A stretch of DNA of 64,000 nucleotides from Isochrysis galbana (taxonomy: Eukaryota > Haptophyta > Isochrysidales > Isochrysidaceae): the NCBI GenBank assembly GCA_018136815.1, contig CM030945.1, positions 594,605-658,604 of the forward strand. Reading direction: 5' to 3'. The position numbers and the translations under genes are program-made. The notes beneath the pieces were generated by a model. That model ran no database searches. It saw only the letters and a list, made by a program, of their open reading frames with translations, and was not told the DNA's origin. Shown in pieces: positions 1 to 11,333 of the stretch (its first letter is position 1; every line of letters starts with the position of its first letter).

Positions 1-3000
1 GCGGAGGCGAGGGCGGCGGCGGCGCAGGCGGCGGCGGCGCGGGCGGCGGCGGCGCGGGCGGGGGTGGCGTTGGCGGTGGCGGAGTGGGTGGAGGCGGCGC
101 GGGTGGTGGTGGTGTTGGCGGTGGTGGCTCCGGTGGAGGTGGTGTTGGAGGCGGCGGCGTGGGCGGAGTGGATGGCGGTACAGACGGCGGTATTGAAGGT
201 GGTGGAGGCGCAGGCGGGGGCGGCGCGGGCGGCGGCGGCGCAGGCGGCGGCGGCGCGGGCGGCGGCGGCGCGGGTGGTGGTGGCGTCGGAGGCGGCGGCG
301 CAGGTGGTGGTGGCGTCGGAGGCGGCGGTGCAGGTGGCGGCGGTGTTGGCGGCGGCGGCGCCGGTGGTGAAGATGGCGGAGCCGACGGAGGTGCTGAAGG
401 AGGAGGTGGCGTTGGCGGTGGCGGTGTGGGAGGTGGCGGCATTGGCGGCGGTGGAGCTGGCGGAGGTGGCGTTGGCGGCGGAGGCGTTGGTGGTGGTGGG
501 GTTGGTGGCGGCGGAGTGGGTGGAGGCGGCGCGGGTGGTGGTGGTGTTGGAGGGGGAGGCGCGGGTGGAGGTGGCGTCGGCGGTGGCGGCGTCGGCGGTG
601 GTGGCGACGGAGGAGTCGATGGCGGCGTGGATGGCGGTACAGACGGTGGAGTTGAAGGAGGCGGCGGCGCAGGCGGCGGCGGTGCCGGCGGTGGCGGCGC
701 AGGCGGTGGCGGCGCGGGTGGAGGTGGCGCGGGCGGAGGTGAGGTTGGCGGTGGCGGAGTGGGTGGAGGCGGCGCGGGTGGTGGTGGTGTTGGAGGGGGG
801 GGCGCGGGTGGAGGTGGCGTCGGCGGTGGCGGCATGGGCGGTGGTGGCGACGGCGGAGTCGATGGCGGAGTAGATGGCGGTACAGACGGTGGTGTTGAAG
901 GAGGCGGTGGCGCGGGCGGCGGCGGTGTGGGCGGCGGCGGCGCGGGTGGTGGTGGCGTCGGCGGTGGTGGCGCCGGTGGCGGTGGTGTTGGGGGCGGCGG
1001 CGTGGGCGGTGGTGGCGATGGAGGAGTCGATGGCGGTGTGAATGGCGGTATAGACGGTGGTGTTGAAGGAGGCGGCGGGGCGGGCGGCGGAGGCGCAGGT
1101 GGCGGCGGGGTCGGAGGCGGCGGTGCAGGTGGCGGCGGCGCCGGTGGCGGCGGCAGAGGGGGTGGTGGCGATGGAGGAGTCGATGGCGGTGTGAATGGCG
1201 GTACGGACGGTGGTGTTGAAGGAGGCGGCGGAGCGGGTGGCGGAGGCGCAGGTGGCGGCGGGGTCGGAGGCGGCGGCGCCGGTGGCGGCGGCAGAGGGGG
1301 TGGTGGTGACGGCGGCGGCGGGGTAGGCGGAGGAGGCGTGGGCGGAGGCGGTGTCGGTGGTGGCGGTGTTGGCGGCGGCGGCGTGGGCGGTGGTGGAGTT
1401 GGCGGCGGCGGCATTGGTGGCGGCGGCATCGGCGGCGGTGGAGTCGGTGGAGGCGGCGACGGAGGAGTTGAGGGTGGTGCCGACGGCGGCGCCGACGGCG
1501 GTGGCGGTGTTGGCGGTGGCGGCGTCGGTGGCGGCGGCGTCGGGGGCGGCGGCGCTGGAGGCGGCGGTGTAGGCGGCGGTGGCGCTGGAGGCGGCGGTGT
1601 TGGCGGTGGCGGTGTGGGTGGCGGCGGTGTTGGCGGCGGCGTCGAGGGAGGTGTAGAAGGTGGTGTCGACGGCGGCGGCGATGGTGGGATCGACGGCGGC
1701 GTCAGTGGCGGTGGGAAGATCTCGAGCGGCTGCGGTGGAGCATATGGAGGGGGAGCACCGGGCGGCGTTGATGGGGGTGTGCTTGGAGGCTCCATGGGCG
1801 GCGTTGATGGCGGAGGCGCGCTTGGCGGCTCCGACGGAGGCTCGGAAGGGGGAGACGACGGTGGTGGTGATGTGGGGGGTGGAGGCGCTGGGGGTGGTGG
1901 CGTCGGAGGCGGCGGTGTTGGCGGCGGCGGCGCCGGAGGCGATGACGGCGGTGTGAAGGGTGGCTCTGAAGGCGGCGGCGGCGTAGGCGGTGGGGGCGCG
2001 GGCGGAGGCGGCGTGGGCGGCGGCGGCATAGGCGGTGGTGGGGTGGGCGGCGGCGGCGTAGGTGGTGGCGGCGTTGGTGGGGGTGGCGTGGGCGGCGGCG
2101 GGGTGGGCGGAGGTGGTGTGGGAGGCGGCGGCATTGGAGGCGGCGGGGTGGGCGGCGGCGGCGCCGGTGGAGGTGGCATCGGCGGCGGCGGCATGGGCGG
2201 TGGTGGCGACGGAGGAGTCAATGGCGGCGTGGATGGCGGTACAGACGGTGGTGTTGAAGGGGGTGGCGGAGCAGGTGGTGGCGGCGCCGGCGGCGGCGGC
2301 GCAGGCGGCGGCGGCGCAGGCGGGGGTGGCGTTGGCGGTGGAGGCTTTGGTGGAGGTGGTGTTGGCGGCGGCGGAGTGGGTGGAGGCGGTGCGGGTGGTG
2401 GTGGCGTGGGCGGTGGCGGAGCCGGTGGTGGTGGTGTTGGGGGCGGCGGCGTGGGCGGTGGTGGTGATGGAGGAGTCGATGGCGGCATGGATGGCGGTAC
2501 AGACGGTGGTGATGAAGGAGGCGGCGGAGCGGGTGGCGGAGGCGCAGGTGGCGGCGGGGTCGGAGGCGGCGGTGCAGGTGGGGGCGGCGCCGGTGGTGAC
2601 GATGGCGGAGCCGACGGAGGTGCTGAAGGAGGAGGTGGCGTTGGCGGCGGCGGTGTGGGAGGCGGCGGCATTGGCGGCGGCGGAGCTGGCGGAGGTGGCG
2701 TTGGTGGCGGCGGCGCGGGTGGTGGTGGCGTTGGCGGTGGCGGAGTGGGTGGAGGCGGCGCGGGCGGCGGCGGCATGGGCGGTGGTGGCGACGGAGGAGC
2801 GGATGGCGGCGTAGATGGCGGTACTGACGGCGGTACTGAAGGTGGTGGAGGCGCGGGCGGCGGCGGCGCGGGCGGCGGCGGCATTGGCGGCGGCGGAGCT
2901 GGCGGAGGTGGCGTTGGCGGCGGCGGCGCGGGTGGTGGTGGCGTCGGTGGTGGAGGCGCCGGTGGAGGTGGCGTGGGCGGCGGCGGCATGGGCGGTGGTG

Positions 3001-6000
3001 GCGACGGAGGAGTGGATGGCGGCGTAGATGGCGGTACAGACGGCGGTATTGAAGGTGGTGGAGGCGCAGGCGGGGGCGGCGCGGGCGGCGGGGGAGTGGG
3101 CGGCGGCGGCGCGGGCGGCGGCGGCGCGGGCGGCGGCGGCGCGGGCGGCGGCGGCGCGGGCGGCGGCGGCGCGGGCGGCGGCGGCGCGGGCGGCGGGGGA
3201 GTGGGCGGCGGCGGCGCCGGTGGCGGCGGCGTTGGTGGTGGTGGCGACGGCGGAGTCGATGGCGGCGTGGATGGCGGCGCCGACGGTGGTCTTTGAGGAG
3301 GCGGCGAAGCTGGTGGCGGAGGCGCAGGTGGCGGCGGTGTCGGAGGCGGCGGCGCGGGCGGTGGCGGAGCGGGTGGAGGCGGCGCAGGTGGTGGTGGCGT
3401 GGGCGGTGGCGGCGCTGGCGGTGGTGGCGTTGGCGGCGGCGGTGTGGGCGGTGGTGGCGATGGAGGAGTCGATGGCGGCGTGGATGGCGGTACAGACGGT
3501 GGTGATGAAGGAGGCGGCGGAGCGGGTGGCGGAGGCGCAGGTGGCGGCGGAGTCGGAGGCGGCGGCGCCGGTGGCGGCGGCATTGGCGGCGGCGGCGCCG
3601 GTGGTGACGATGGCGGTGCCGACGGAGGTGCTGAAGGAGGAGGTGGCGTTGGCGGCGGCGGTGTGGGAGGCGGCGGCATTGGCGGCGGCGGAGCTGGCGG
3701 AGGTGGCGTTGGCGGCGGCGGCGCGGGTGGTGGTGGCGTTGGCGGTGGCGGAGTGGGTGGAGGCGGCGCGGGTGGTGGTGGCGTCGGCGGTGGAGGCGCC
3801 GGTGGAGGTGGCGTGGGCGGCGGCGGAGTCGGGGGCGGTGGCGTTGGCGGCGGCGGCGTTGGCGGCGGTGGCGTTGGCGGCGGCGGCGCCGGTGGTGGTG
3901 GCGTTGGCGGCGGAGGAGTGGGTGGAGGCGGCGCGGGTGGTGGTGGTGTTGGAGGGGGGGGCGCCGGTGGAGGTGGCGTAGGCGGCGGCGGCGTGGGCGG
4001 TGGTGGTGTTGGCGGCGGCGGCGCTGGTGGTGGTGGCGTTGGCGGCGGAGGAGTGGGTGGAGGCGGCGCGGGTGGTGGTGGCGTCGGCGGTGGAGGCGCC
4101 GGTGGAGGTGGCGTAGGCGGCGGCGGCGTGGGCGGTGGTGGTGACGGAGGAGTGGATGGCGGCGTAGATGGCGGTACAGACGGCGGTATTGAAGGTGGTG
4201 GAGGAAGGGGTGGCGGAGGCGCTGGCGGCGGCGGCGCTGGCGGCGGCGGAGTAGGCGGTGGCGGCGTGGGTGGCGGCGGCGCTGGCGGAGGAGGCGTAGG
4301 TGGTGGTGGTGTTGGCGGCGGCGGCGCTGGTGGTGGTGGCGTTGGCGGCGGAGGCGCGGGTGGCGGTGGCGTTGGCGGCGGCGGCGTCGGCGGCGGCGGC
4401 GTCGGTGGAGGTGGCGTCGGCGGTGGCGGCGTGGGCGGTGGTGGCGACGGAGGAGTCGATGGCGGCGTGGATGGGGGTGTAGACGGTGGTGTCGAAGGAG
4501 GCGGCGGTGCAGGTGGAGGCGGAGCCGGCGGCGGCGGCGATGGTGGCGGCGATGGTGGCGTCGAGGGTGGCGTCGAGGGTGGCGTGGACGGTGGCGGTGG
4601 GAATGGTGGCGGCGGCGTAGGCGGCGGCGGCATGGGAGGTGGCGGCGCAGGCGGAGGCGGCGTTGGTGGTGGCGGGGTCGGAGGCGGCGGTGCGGGCGGG
4701 GGCGGGGTCGGGGGGGGGGCACCGGGCGGCGGCGGCGTAGGGGGTGGAGGGGTGGGCGGCGGCGGCGCTGGCGGAGGTGGCGCGGGAGGTGGAGACAATG
4801 GCGGCGGCGGTGTAGGCGGTGGTGGCGTTGGCGGAGGCGGCGTTGGCGGAGGCGGCGTTGGCGGTGGCGGGGTGGGCGGAGGCGGTGTCGGTGGTGGCGG
4901 TGTTGGCGGCGGCGGCGTGGGCGGTGGTGGAGTTGGCGGCGGCGGCATCGGTGGTGGCGGCATCGGCGGCGGTGGAGTCGGTGGAGGCGGCGACGGAGGA
5001 GTTGAGGGTGGTGCCGACGGCGGCGCCGACGGCGGTGGCGGTGTTGGCGGTGGCGGCGTCGGGGGCGGCGGCGTCGGGGGCGGCGGCGCTGGAGGCGGCG
5101 GTGTGGGCGGCGGTGGCGCTGGAGGCGGCGGAGTTGGCGGTGGCGGTGTGGGTGGTGGCGGTGTTGGCGGCGGCATCGAGGGAGGTGTGGAAGGTGGTGT
5201 CGACGGTGGCGGCGATGGTGGGATCGACGGCGGCGTCAGTGGCGGTGGGAAGATCTCGAGCGGCTGCGGTGGAGCATATGGAGGGGGAGCATCGGGCGGC
5301 GTTGATGGGGGTGTGCTTGGAGGCTCCGTGGGCGGCGTTGATGGCGGAGGCGCGCTTGGCGGCTCCGACGGAGGCTCGGAAGGGGGAGACGACGGTGGTG
5401 GTGATGTGGGGGGTGGAGGCGCGGGGGGTGGTGGCGTCGGAGGCGGCGGTGTTGGCGGCGGCGGCGCCGGAGGCGATGACGGCGGTGTGAAGGGTGGCTC
5501 TGAAGGCGGCGGCGGCGTAGGCGGTGGCGGCGTGGGCGGCGGCGGCACAGGCGGTGGTGGGGTGGGCGGCGGCGGCGTAGGTGGTGGCGGCGTTGGTGGG
5601 GGTGGCGTGGGCGGCGGCGGGTTGGGCGGCGGCGGCGTAGGTGGCGGCGGCGTTGGTGGTGGTGGCATTGGAGGCGGCGGGGTGGGCGGAGGCGGGGTGG
5701 GCGGAGGTGGTGTGGGAGGCGGCGGCATTGGCGGCGGCGGTGCGGGTGGTGGCGGCGTTGGCGGCGGCGGCGCGGGCGGCGGCGGCGCGGGCGGCGGCGG
5801 AACTGGTGGCGGCGGCATGGGCGGCGGCGGCGTGGGCGGCGGCGGCACAGGCGGTGGTGGGGTGGGCGGCGGCGGCGTAGGTGGTGGCGGCGTTGGTGGG
5901 GGTGGCGTGGGCGGCGGCGGATTGGGCGGCGGCGGCGTAGGTGGCGGCGGCGTTGGTGGTGGTGGCATTGGAGGCGGCGGGGTGGGCGGAGGCGGGGTGG

Positions 6001-9000
6001 GCGGAGGTGGTGTGGGAGGCGGCGGCATTGGCGGCGGCGGTGCGGGTGGTGGCGGCGTTGGCGGCGGCGGCGCGGGCGGCGGCGGAACTGGGGGCGGCGG
6101 CATGGGCGGCGGCGGCGTTGGGGGCGGCGGCATGGGTGGTGGCGGATCGGGTGGTGGAGGCGCGGGCGGGGGCGGCGCGGGCGGCGGGGGCGTGGGTGGT
6201 GGCGGCACGGGCGGCGGCGGCGCGGGCGGCGGCGGTGTGGGCGGCGGCGGTGAAGGCGGCGGAGGAGTGGGCGGCGGCGGTGTGGGCGGCGGAGGAGTGG
6301 GCGGCGGCGGTGTGGGCGGCGGAGGAGTGGGCGGCGGCGGTGTGGGCGGCGGAGGAGTGGGCGGCGGCGGCGTGGGAGGCGGAGGGGTGGGCGGTGGCGG
6401 CAACGGTGGTGTAGACGGCGGCGCCGAAGGAGGTTCAGACGGTGGCGGCGGCGTGGGAGGTGGTGGTGTGGGCGGTGGTGGAGCGGGCGGTGGTGGTGCG
6501 GGTGGTGGCGGCGATGGGGGCGGTGGCGTGGGCGGCGGCGGCACGGGGGGTGGGGGAGTGGGTGGGGGTGGTGCGGGCGGCGGCGGCATGGGCGGCGGCG
6601 GCGTGGGGGGCGGCGGCGCGGGCGGTGGCGGCGCCGGCGGCGGCGGTATGGGTGGCGGCGGCGCGGGCGGCGGCGCGGGCGGGGGTGGCGTGGGTGGCGG
6701 GGGCGTGGGTGGGGGGGGCGCTGGCGGCGGCGGCGCTGGCGGCGGCGGTGTGGGAGGGGGAGGCGTGGGCGGCGGCGGTGCGGGCGGCGGCGGCGCGGGC
6801 GGCGGCGGTGCGGGCGGCGGCGGTGCGGGCGGCGGCGGCGTTGGCGGAGGAGGTCCGGGAGGCGGCGGCGCGGGTGGCGGCGGTGCGGGTGGCGGAGGTG
6901 TGGGAGGCGGGGGCGCAGGCGGGGGCGGCGTAGGCGGGGGCGGTATGGGCGGCGGAGGCGCGGGTGGCGGCGGTGTGGGCGGCGGCGGTGTGGGCGGTGG
7001 CGGCGATGGTGGTATTGACGGGGGGGCCGATGGTGGTTCAGACGGCGGCGGCGGCGTGGGAGGCGGCGGTGTCGGCGGTGGCGGCGCGGGTGGAGGTGGT
7101 GCGGGTGGCGGCGGCGTGGGCGGGGGCGGCGTGGGCGGGGGTGGTGTTGGCGGAGGTGGCGTGGGCGGCGGCGGCGCGGGTGGCGGCGGGGTCGGCGGCG
7201 GCGGCGCGGGCGGGGGCGGCGCGGGTGGCGGTGGCGTGGGCGGCGGCGGCACGGGGGGGGGGGGGCGGGCGGCGGCGGCGTGGGCGGCGGCGGCGTTGGC
7301 GGCGGCGGCGCGGGCGGCGGCGGCGCGGGTGGCGGCGGCGTGGGCGGCGGCGGTGTTGGCGGCGGCGGCGCGGGCGGGGGCGGCGCGGGTGGCGGCGCCG
7401 CCGGCGGCGGCGGTGTGGGTGGGGGCGGTGTGGGCGGAGGGGGCGCGGGAGGCGGGGGCACGGGCGGCGGCGGGGTCGGCGGAGGAGGTGTGGGAGGCGG
7501 CGGCACGGGTGGCGGCGGTGTGGGCGGGGGTGGTGTGGGCGGAGGTGGCGTTGGCGGCGGCGGCGCGGGCGGCGGCGGCACGGGCGGCGGCGGGGTCGGC
7601 GGAGGAGGTGCGGGCGGCGGTGGCGTTGGCGGCGGCGGCGTTGGCGGAGGAGGTGCGGGAGGCGGCGGCACTGGTGGCGGCGGTGTGGGTGGTGGCGGCG
7701 CGGGGGGCGGCGGCGTTGGCGGAGGAGGTGCGGGAGGCGGCGGCACTGGTGGCGGCGGTGTGGGTGGAGGCGGCGTGGGCGGGGGCGGTGTGGGCGGCGG
7801 CGGCGTTGGCGGAGGAGGTGCGGGAGGCGGCGGCACTGGTGGCGGCGGTGTGGGTGGTGGCGGTGTAGGCGGCGGCGGTGTGGGCGGCGGAGGCGCGGGT
7901 GGCGGCGGTGTGGGCGGTGGCGGCGACGGTGGTGTAGACGGGGGCGCCGACGGTGGTTCGGACGGCGGAGGCGGCGTGGGAGGCGGAGGAGTGGGCGGCG
8001 GTGGCTCGGGCGGAGGTGGTGCGGGTGGCGGCGGCGCGGGCGGGGGCGGCGTGGGCGGGGGTGGTGTTGGCGGAGGTGGCATGGGCGGCGGCGGCGCAGG
8101 TGGCGGTGGAGTCGGCGGCGGCGACCCAGGCGGGGGCGGCGCGGGCGGGGGCGGCGCGGGCGGCGGCGGCGCGGGCGGCGGCGGCACGGGCGGCGGCGGG
8201 GTCGGCGGAGGAGGTGCGGGCGGCGGTGGCGTTGGCGGCGGCGGTGTGGGCGGCGGCGGCGTTGGCGGAGGAGGTGCGGGAGGCGGCGGCACTGGTGGCG
8301 GCGGTGTGGGTGGTGGCGGCGCGGGGGGCGGCGGCGTGGGTGGTGGCGGCGCGGGGGGCGGCGGCGTTGGCGGAGGAGGTGCGGGAGGCGGCGGCACTGG
8401 TGGCGGCGGTGTGGGTAGAGGCGGTGTTGGAGGCGGGGGCACGGGCGGTGGGGGCACGGGCGGCGGCGGTGCAGGCGGCGGCGGGGTGGGAGGCGGCGGC
8501 GTTGGCGGCGGCGGTGTGGGCGGCGGCGGCGTTGGCGGAGGAGGTGCGGGAGGCGGCGGAACTGGTGGTGGCGGTGTGGGTGGCGGCGGTGTGGGCGGCG
8601 GCGGTGTGGGAGGCGGGAGCGCAGGCGGGGGCGGCGCAGGCGGGGGCGGCGTGGGCGGCGGAGGCGCGGGTGGCGGGGGCACGGGTGGCGGTGGTGTGGG
8701 CGGCGGCGGTGTGGGCGGTGGCGGCGACGGTGGTGTTGACGGGGGGGCCGAGGGTGGTTCAGACGGCGGCGGCGGTGTGGGAGGCGGCGGTGTCGGCGGT
8801 GGCGGCACGGGCGGAGGTGGTGCGGGTGGCGGTGGCCCGGGCGGGGGAGGGGCGGGGGGTGGCGGCGTGGGTGGTGGCGGCGTGGGTGGCGGTGGCATGG
8901 GCGGCGGCGGCATGGGGGGTGGGAGGGTGGGTGGCGGCGGCGCGGGTGGCGGCGGCGTGGGTGGCGGCGGCGTTGGCGGCGGCGGCGTTGGCGGCGGCGG

Positions 9001-10149
9001 CGTAGGCGGCGGCGGCGTTGGCGGCGGCGGCGTAGGCGGCGGCGGCGTTGGCGGCGGCGGCGATGGCGGTGGCGGCGCGGGCGGCGGCGGCACGGGCGGC
9101 GGCGGCGCGGGCGGCGGCGGCACGGGCGGCGGCGGCGCGGGCGGCGGCGGCGCGGGCGGCGGCGGCGTTGGCGGCGGCGGCGCGGGCGGCGGCGGCGCGG
9201 GCGGCGGCTGAGTGGGCGGGGGTAGCGTGGGCGGGGGTGGCGCGGGTGGGGGCGGCGCGGGCGGCGGCGGCGACGGTGGCGGCAGCAACGGCAGAGGTGG
9301 CGGGAGAGTCTCATCCGCCTTTGGGAAGCTTGGTGGCTCTGCTGGCGGCTCACTTGGCGGCAGTCCTGGTGGAGGTGGTTGTGGCGGTTCCAAGGGTGGC
9401 GCACTCGGTGGTGGAATGTTTGGTGGTGCACTTGGCGGGTAACTTGGCGGCGATGGCGCGGAGGGTGGTTCAGGTGGTCGTGCTCCACAGTCCATACAGT
9501 CAGAACCATACGGGCAACGTGAGGAGAAGGCGCCTACGCCTCCATCATCACAAACGCCGTTACCCTTGTATTCGACGCATTCGTTATTGCACACACCGTC
9601 CACTAAAACGCGCGCGCCGCAATCATAACAGTCTGTTCCAAGAGCGCAGCGAGCTCGCTCAGCGCCGAGACCGCCGTCGTCGCACTCTCCATTGAAGCGC
9701 TTCCGGGCAATGTCACATGTGTTGGTGCAATATCCTGGCTCACGAGGTCCGCAGTCTGAGCAGTCAGTGCCATACGCGCAATTGGAACGATTCGCTGGAT
9801 CGGCCGATGCATGAGGACCGCCATCTTCACAGACGCCGTTGTTCTTGCCCGTGCAGCTGTCATCGCACAGGGGCTGAACACGTGGACCACAGTCATCACA
9901 GTCGGTACCGTAAGCACAGTTATTGAACTCTGACCCGGGCCCCCCATCGCTGCAAACGCCATTGCTGAGGGCATCGGGAGTGCCACTTGGGCCTTTGCAT
10001 GTATTTTCGCAGAAGGTGCTTTCGGACAGTGAACGTCCGAGCTCTGTGTCCTTGGCGAACGGATTCCACATCGCTTGCCCGTCCGCTTTCCCGAATATGG
10101 CAGCTTGCATGACCATCGGGGCGATCCATAGCGCAGTCCGCGAGCTCAT
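1..10149 (-). CDS. Giant secreted proline-rich (extensin-like) protein with four Cys modules, 3' end off the window
   Basis: Starts at the ATG whose first base is 10149; the context is good (G at -3). Residues 1-25 form a signal peptide. Residues 47-222 hold four modules of six Cys, each with an N-G-x-C-x-D-G-G core and a G-T/S-D-C-x-D-C-G end. A linker rich in P, S and E reaches about residue 300, then units of four prolines plus one T, A, S, V or M continue to the window edge, more than 3000 residues. The Pro frame is open throughout except for a one-base shift in a 13-G run (7253-7265). The opposite-strand Gly frame is not the gene: it has stops at 3294 and 9209 where the Pro frame reads through as Gln-containing codons. 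Short S/T blocks interrupt the tract, and an island reading PPPYAPPQPLEIFPPPLTP occurs twice. The likely role is a hydroxyproline-rich cell-surface or matrix glycoprotein; this is inferred from composition. The function of the Cys module is unknown. Confidence 0.8.
1341..2105. repeat. Large in-phase duplication inside the Pro tract, copy 1
   Basis: This segment is nearly identical to 4875-5639, at a constant offset of 3534 bp (1178 codons), so both copies keep the Pro frame. It includes the only non-repetitive landmark of the tract, which reads PPPYAPPQPLEIFPPPLTP on the minus strand. Confidence 0.85.
4875..5639. repeat. Large in-phase duplication inside the Pro tract, copy 2
   Basis: Partner of 1341-2105. 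The copies differ by scattered substitutions, many at wobble positions of the Pro codons. The offset is a multiple of three, as expected for unequal exchange in a coding repeat under frame constraint. Confidence 0.85.
5521..6105. repeat. 300-bp tandem duplication (100 codons) in the Pro tract
   Basis: The stretch from 5521 recurs from 5821 at an offset of exactly 300 bp, with few differences over about 240 bp. The second copy then lacks one 15-bp (five-codon) unit relative to the first. Both lengths are multiples of the 15-bp PPPPX unit. Confidence 0.8.
7253..7265. other. 13-G homopolymer that breaks the reading frame of the Pro-rich gene
   Basis: On either side the Pro frame is clean but displaced by one base. 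Removing one G (or adding two) restores a single continuous frame. It may be a sequencing or assembly error in the homopolymer, a real mutation, or a programmed site; the sequence alone cannot tell. Confidence 0.75.
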
Positions 10150-10880
10150 GGCTAGGTGGTGCGGCTGAGTCGTACCGGTAATGTGCAGTTGCAGGATAGA
10201 GTCGGCCGTTCCGCGGCTTGCGCGCCTCACAGCAGGGGGCGGTCTTGCTGTCGGGGCTGTTGCCGATGGAGCGGGCGGTGTCTCGCGCGGTTCCCTCCGC
10301 GTTCCAAGCTGTCCGCTCGGTCCCCACGGCGTCCACTTAGTGATCAGGACGTTACGCAGCGAGCGGCCGCGCGTGTTTGATTGATGGATGAGACGCCCTT
10401 CCCCTCCGATGCTCAGATGCGACCCCTCCCCCTCTCTGCCGGAGGGCGCCCAGCAGTTACCACGGCAAGAACGAGAGCCCAATCACCTTCTACTTTCTAC
10501 CTCTAAGCGCGGGCTCGACAACACATCGGCTCAGCACCTTCCCCGACGAACCCACAAGGAACAAGGCGTACGTATCTCGCTCTTATCTGCCGAGATGCGG
10601 TGAGGTGCGAAATCCACAGTTCCCCTAATACATATGAACATCTCATTCGAGCCATTTTTAGAATTTCAGCACAATCTCGGCGAAAATTCATTGACCATTG
10701 TTAGTTTGACGTAGGACGTAGGGAGCGTGCCGCGACCGCGACCGCTTCCGAGTTTCCGAGCCCCAGGCCACCCTCGCCCTAGTTGGTGTCGCACTCGCGA
10801 GCCTCTCCAGGCTACTTTGCTAATTCAGCTCTACCGTTATAACCGCGATGGTTAATCGTCAATCTTTCTACGATTCCAAC
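10150..10880. other. 5' flank of the Pro-rich gene
   Basis: Upstream region of the minus-strand gene. The reading frame stays open for 111 codons above the chosen ATG, but that extension has no signal peptide character, so I treat it as 5' UTR and promoter. I see no clear TATA box or other gene. Confidence 0.4.
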
Positions 10881-10985
10881 CTACTTTTATATAAGTGGTA
10901 AGTGGGGGTCCATGGGGGCCTCGCGCCCCCCTCTCTCCATCGCGGACACCCCCCAGGGTGGGCCCGCACAATGTACAATCAACCC
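10881..10985. repeat. End of a dispersed repeat: ATA-loop hairpin plus ATGGGGGCC reading frame
   Basis: Contains a hairpin CTACTT / AAGTGG around a TTATAT loop (10881-10898), followed by an ATG-led frame beginning MGASRPPLSIADTP. The same hairpin and frame start recur on the opposite strand at 45126 to about 45020, and in more diverged form at 21748 and 23548. This marks the 5' end of the repeat family described at 20998-21750. Confidence 0.7.
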
Positions 10986-10990
10986 CAGCC

Positions 10991-11333
10991 CGGGAAGGTG
11001 GAGCCGCAATTTCTTCTTGGCATTTGCGTGGTTGTGGGCTAGAGAATCGGAGATGTCCGGGGTGATGCAAGAGAGCAAGAGAGCAGCTTGATTACTTACA
11101 AGTTGATCGTCCGATATCTGCTTGTCGGATGGTCGTTTCGCATTGAGGCTATGTAGGTGAGTGATGAGGTTGATGATGGAATGCTCATTAATACCGACCG
11201 ATAGTATGGAGACAGCATCCCATTCAGTATCACGGGCCATTAGAGTTAGATCATCTACTTGTTGATGGCATTGATCATAGAGGATTCTGTACGCCCTAGC
11301 TCCGTCGTGTGGAGCTTGGCGGGAAGTAGGCAT
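10991..11333 (-). pseudogene. Gag-like retroelement remnant
   Basis: A minus-strand frame with an amphipathic helical pattern (residues reading ARAYRILYDQCHQQVDDLTL, then an LLLSCITPDISDSLAH stretch) resembles the helical Gag region of Copia-type elements. Its end is chimeric: from about 10990 it runs into the dispersed repeat of 10881-10985. A possible upstream part of the same Gag lies in minus-strand frames near 11861-12080 (FDGENIQLFQQFVYRF), but stops and frame changes separate them. No zinc knuckle, protease or integrase is visible. Confidence 0.35.

Noticed and set aside
2218-4722. Minus-strand His/Arg-rich frame of 834 codons
   Set aside because: It is the third phase of the same repeat; its start is not an ATG and the residues are by-products of CCN codons read out of frame.
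84-9211. Plus-strand glycine-rich (GGGGV/GGGGA) proteins of 600-1500 residues
   Set aside because: They mirror the Pro frame, contain stops where the Pro frame is open, and lack any N-terminal domain or good start.
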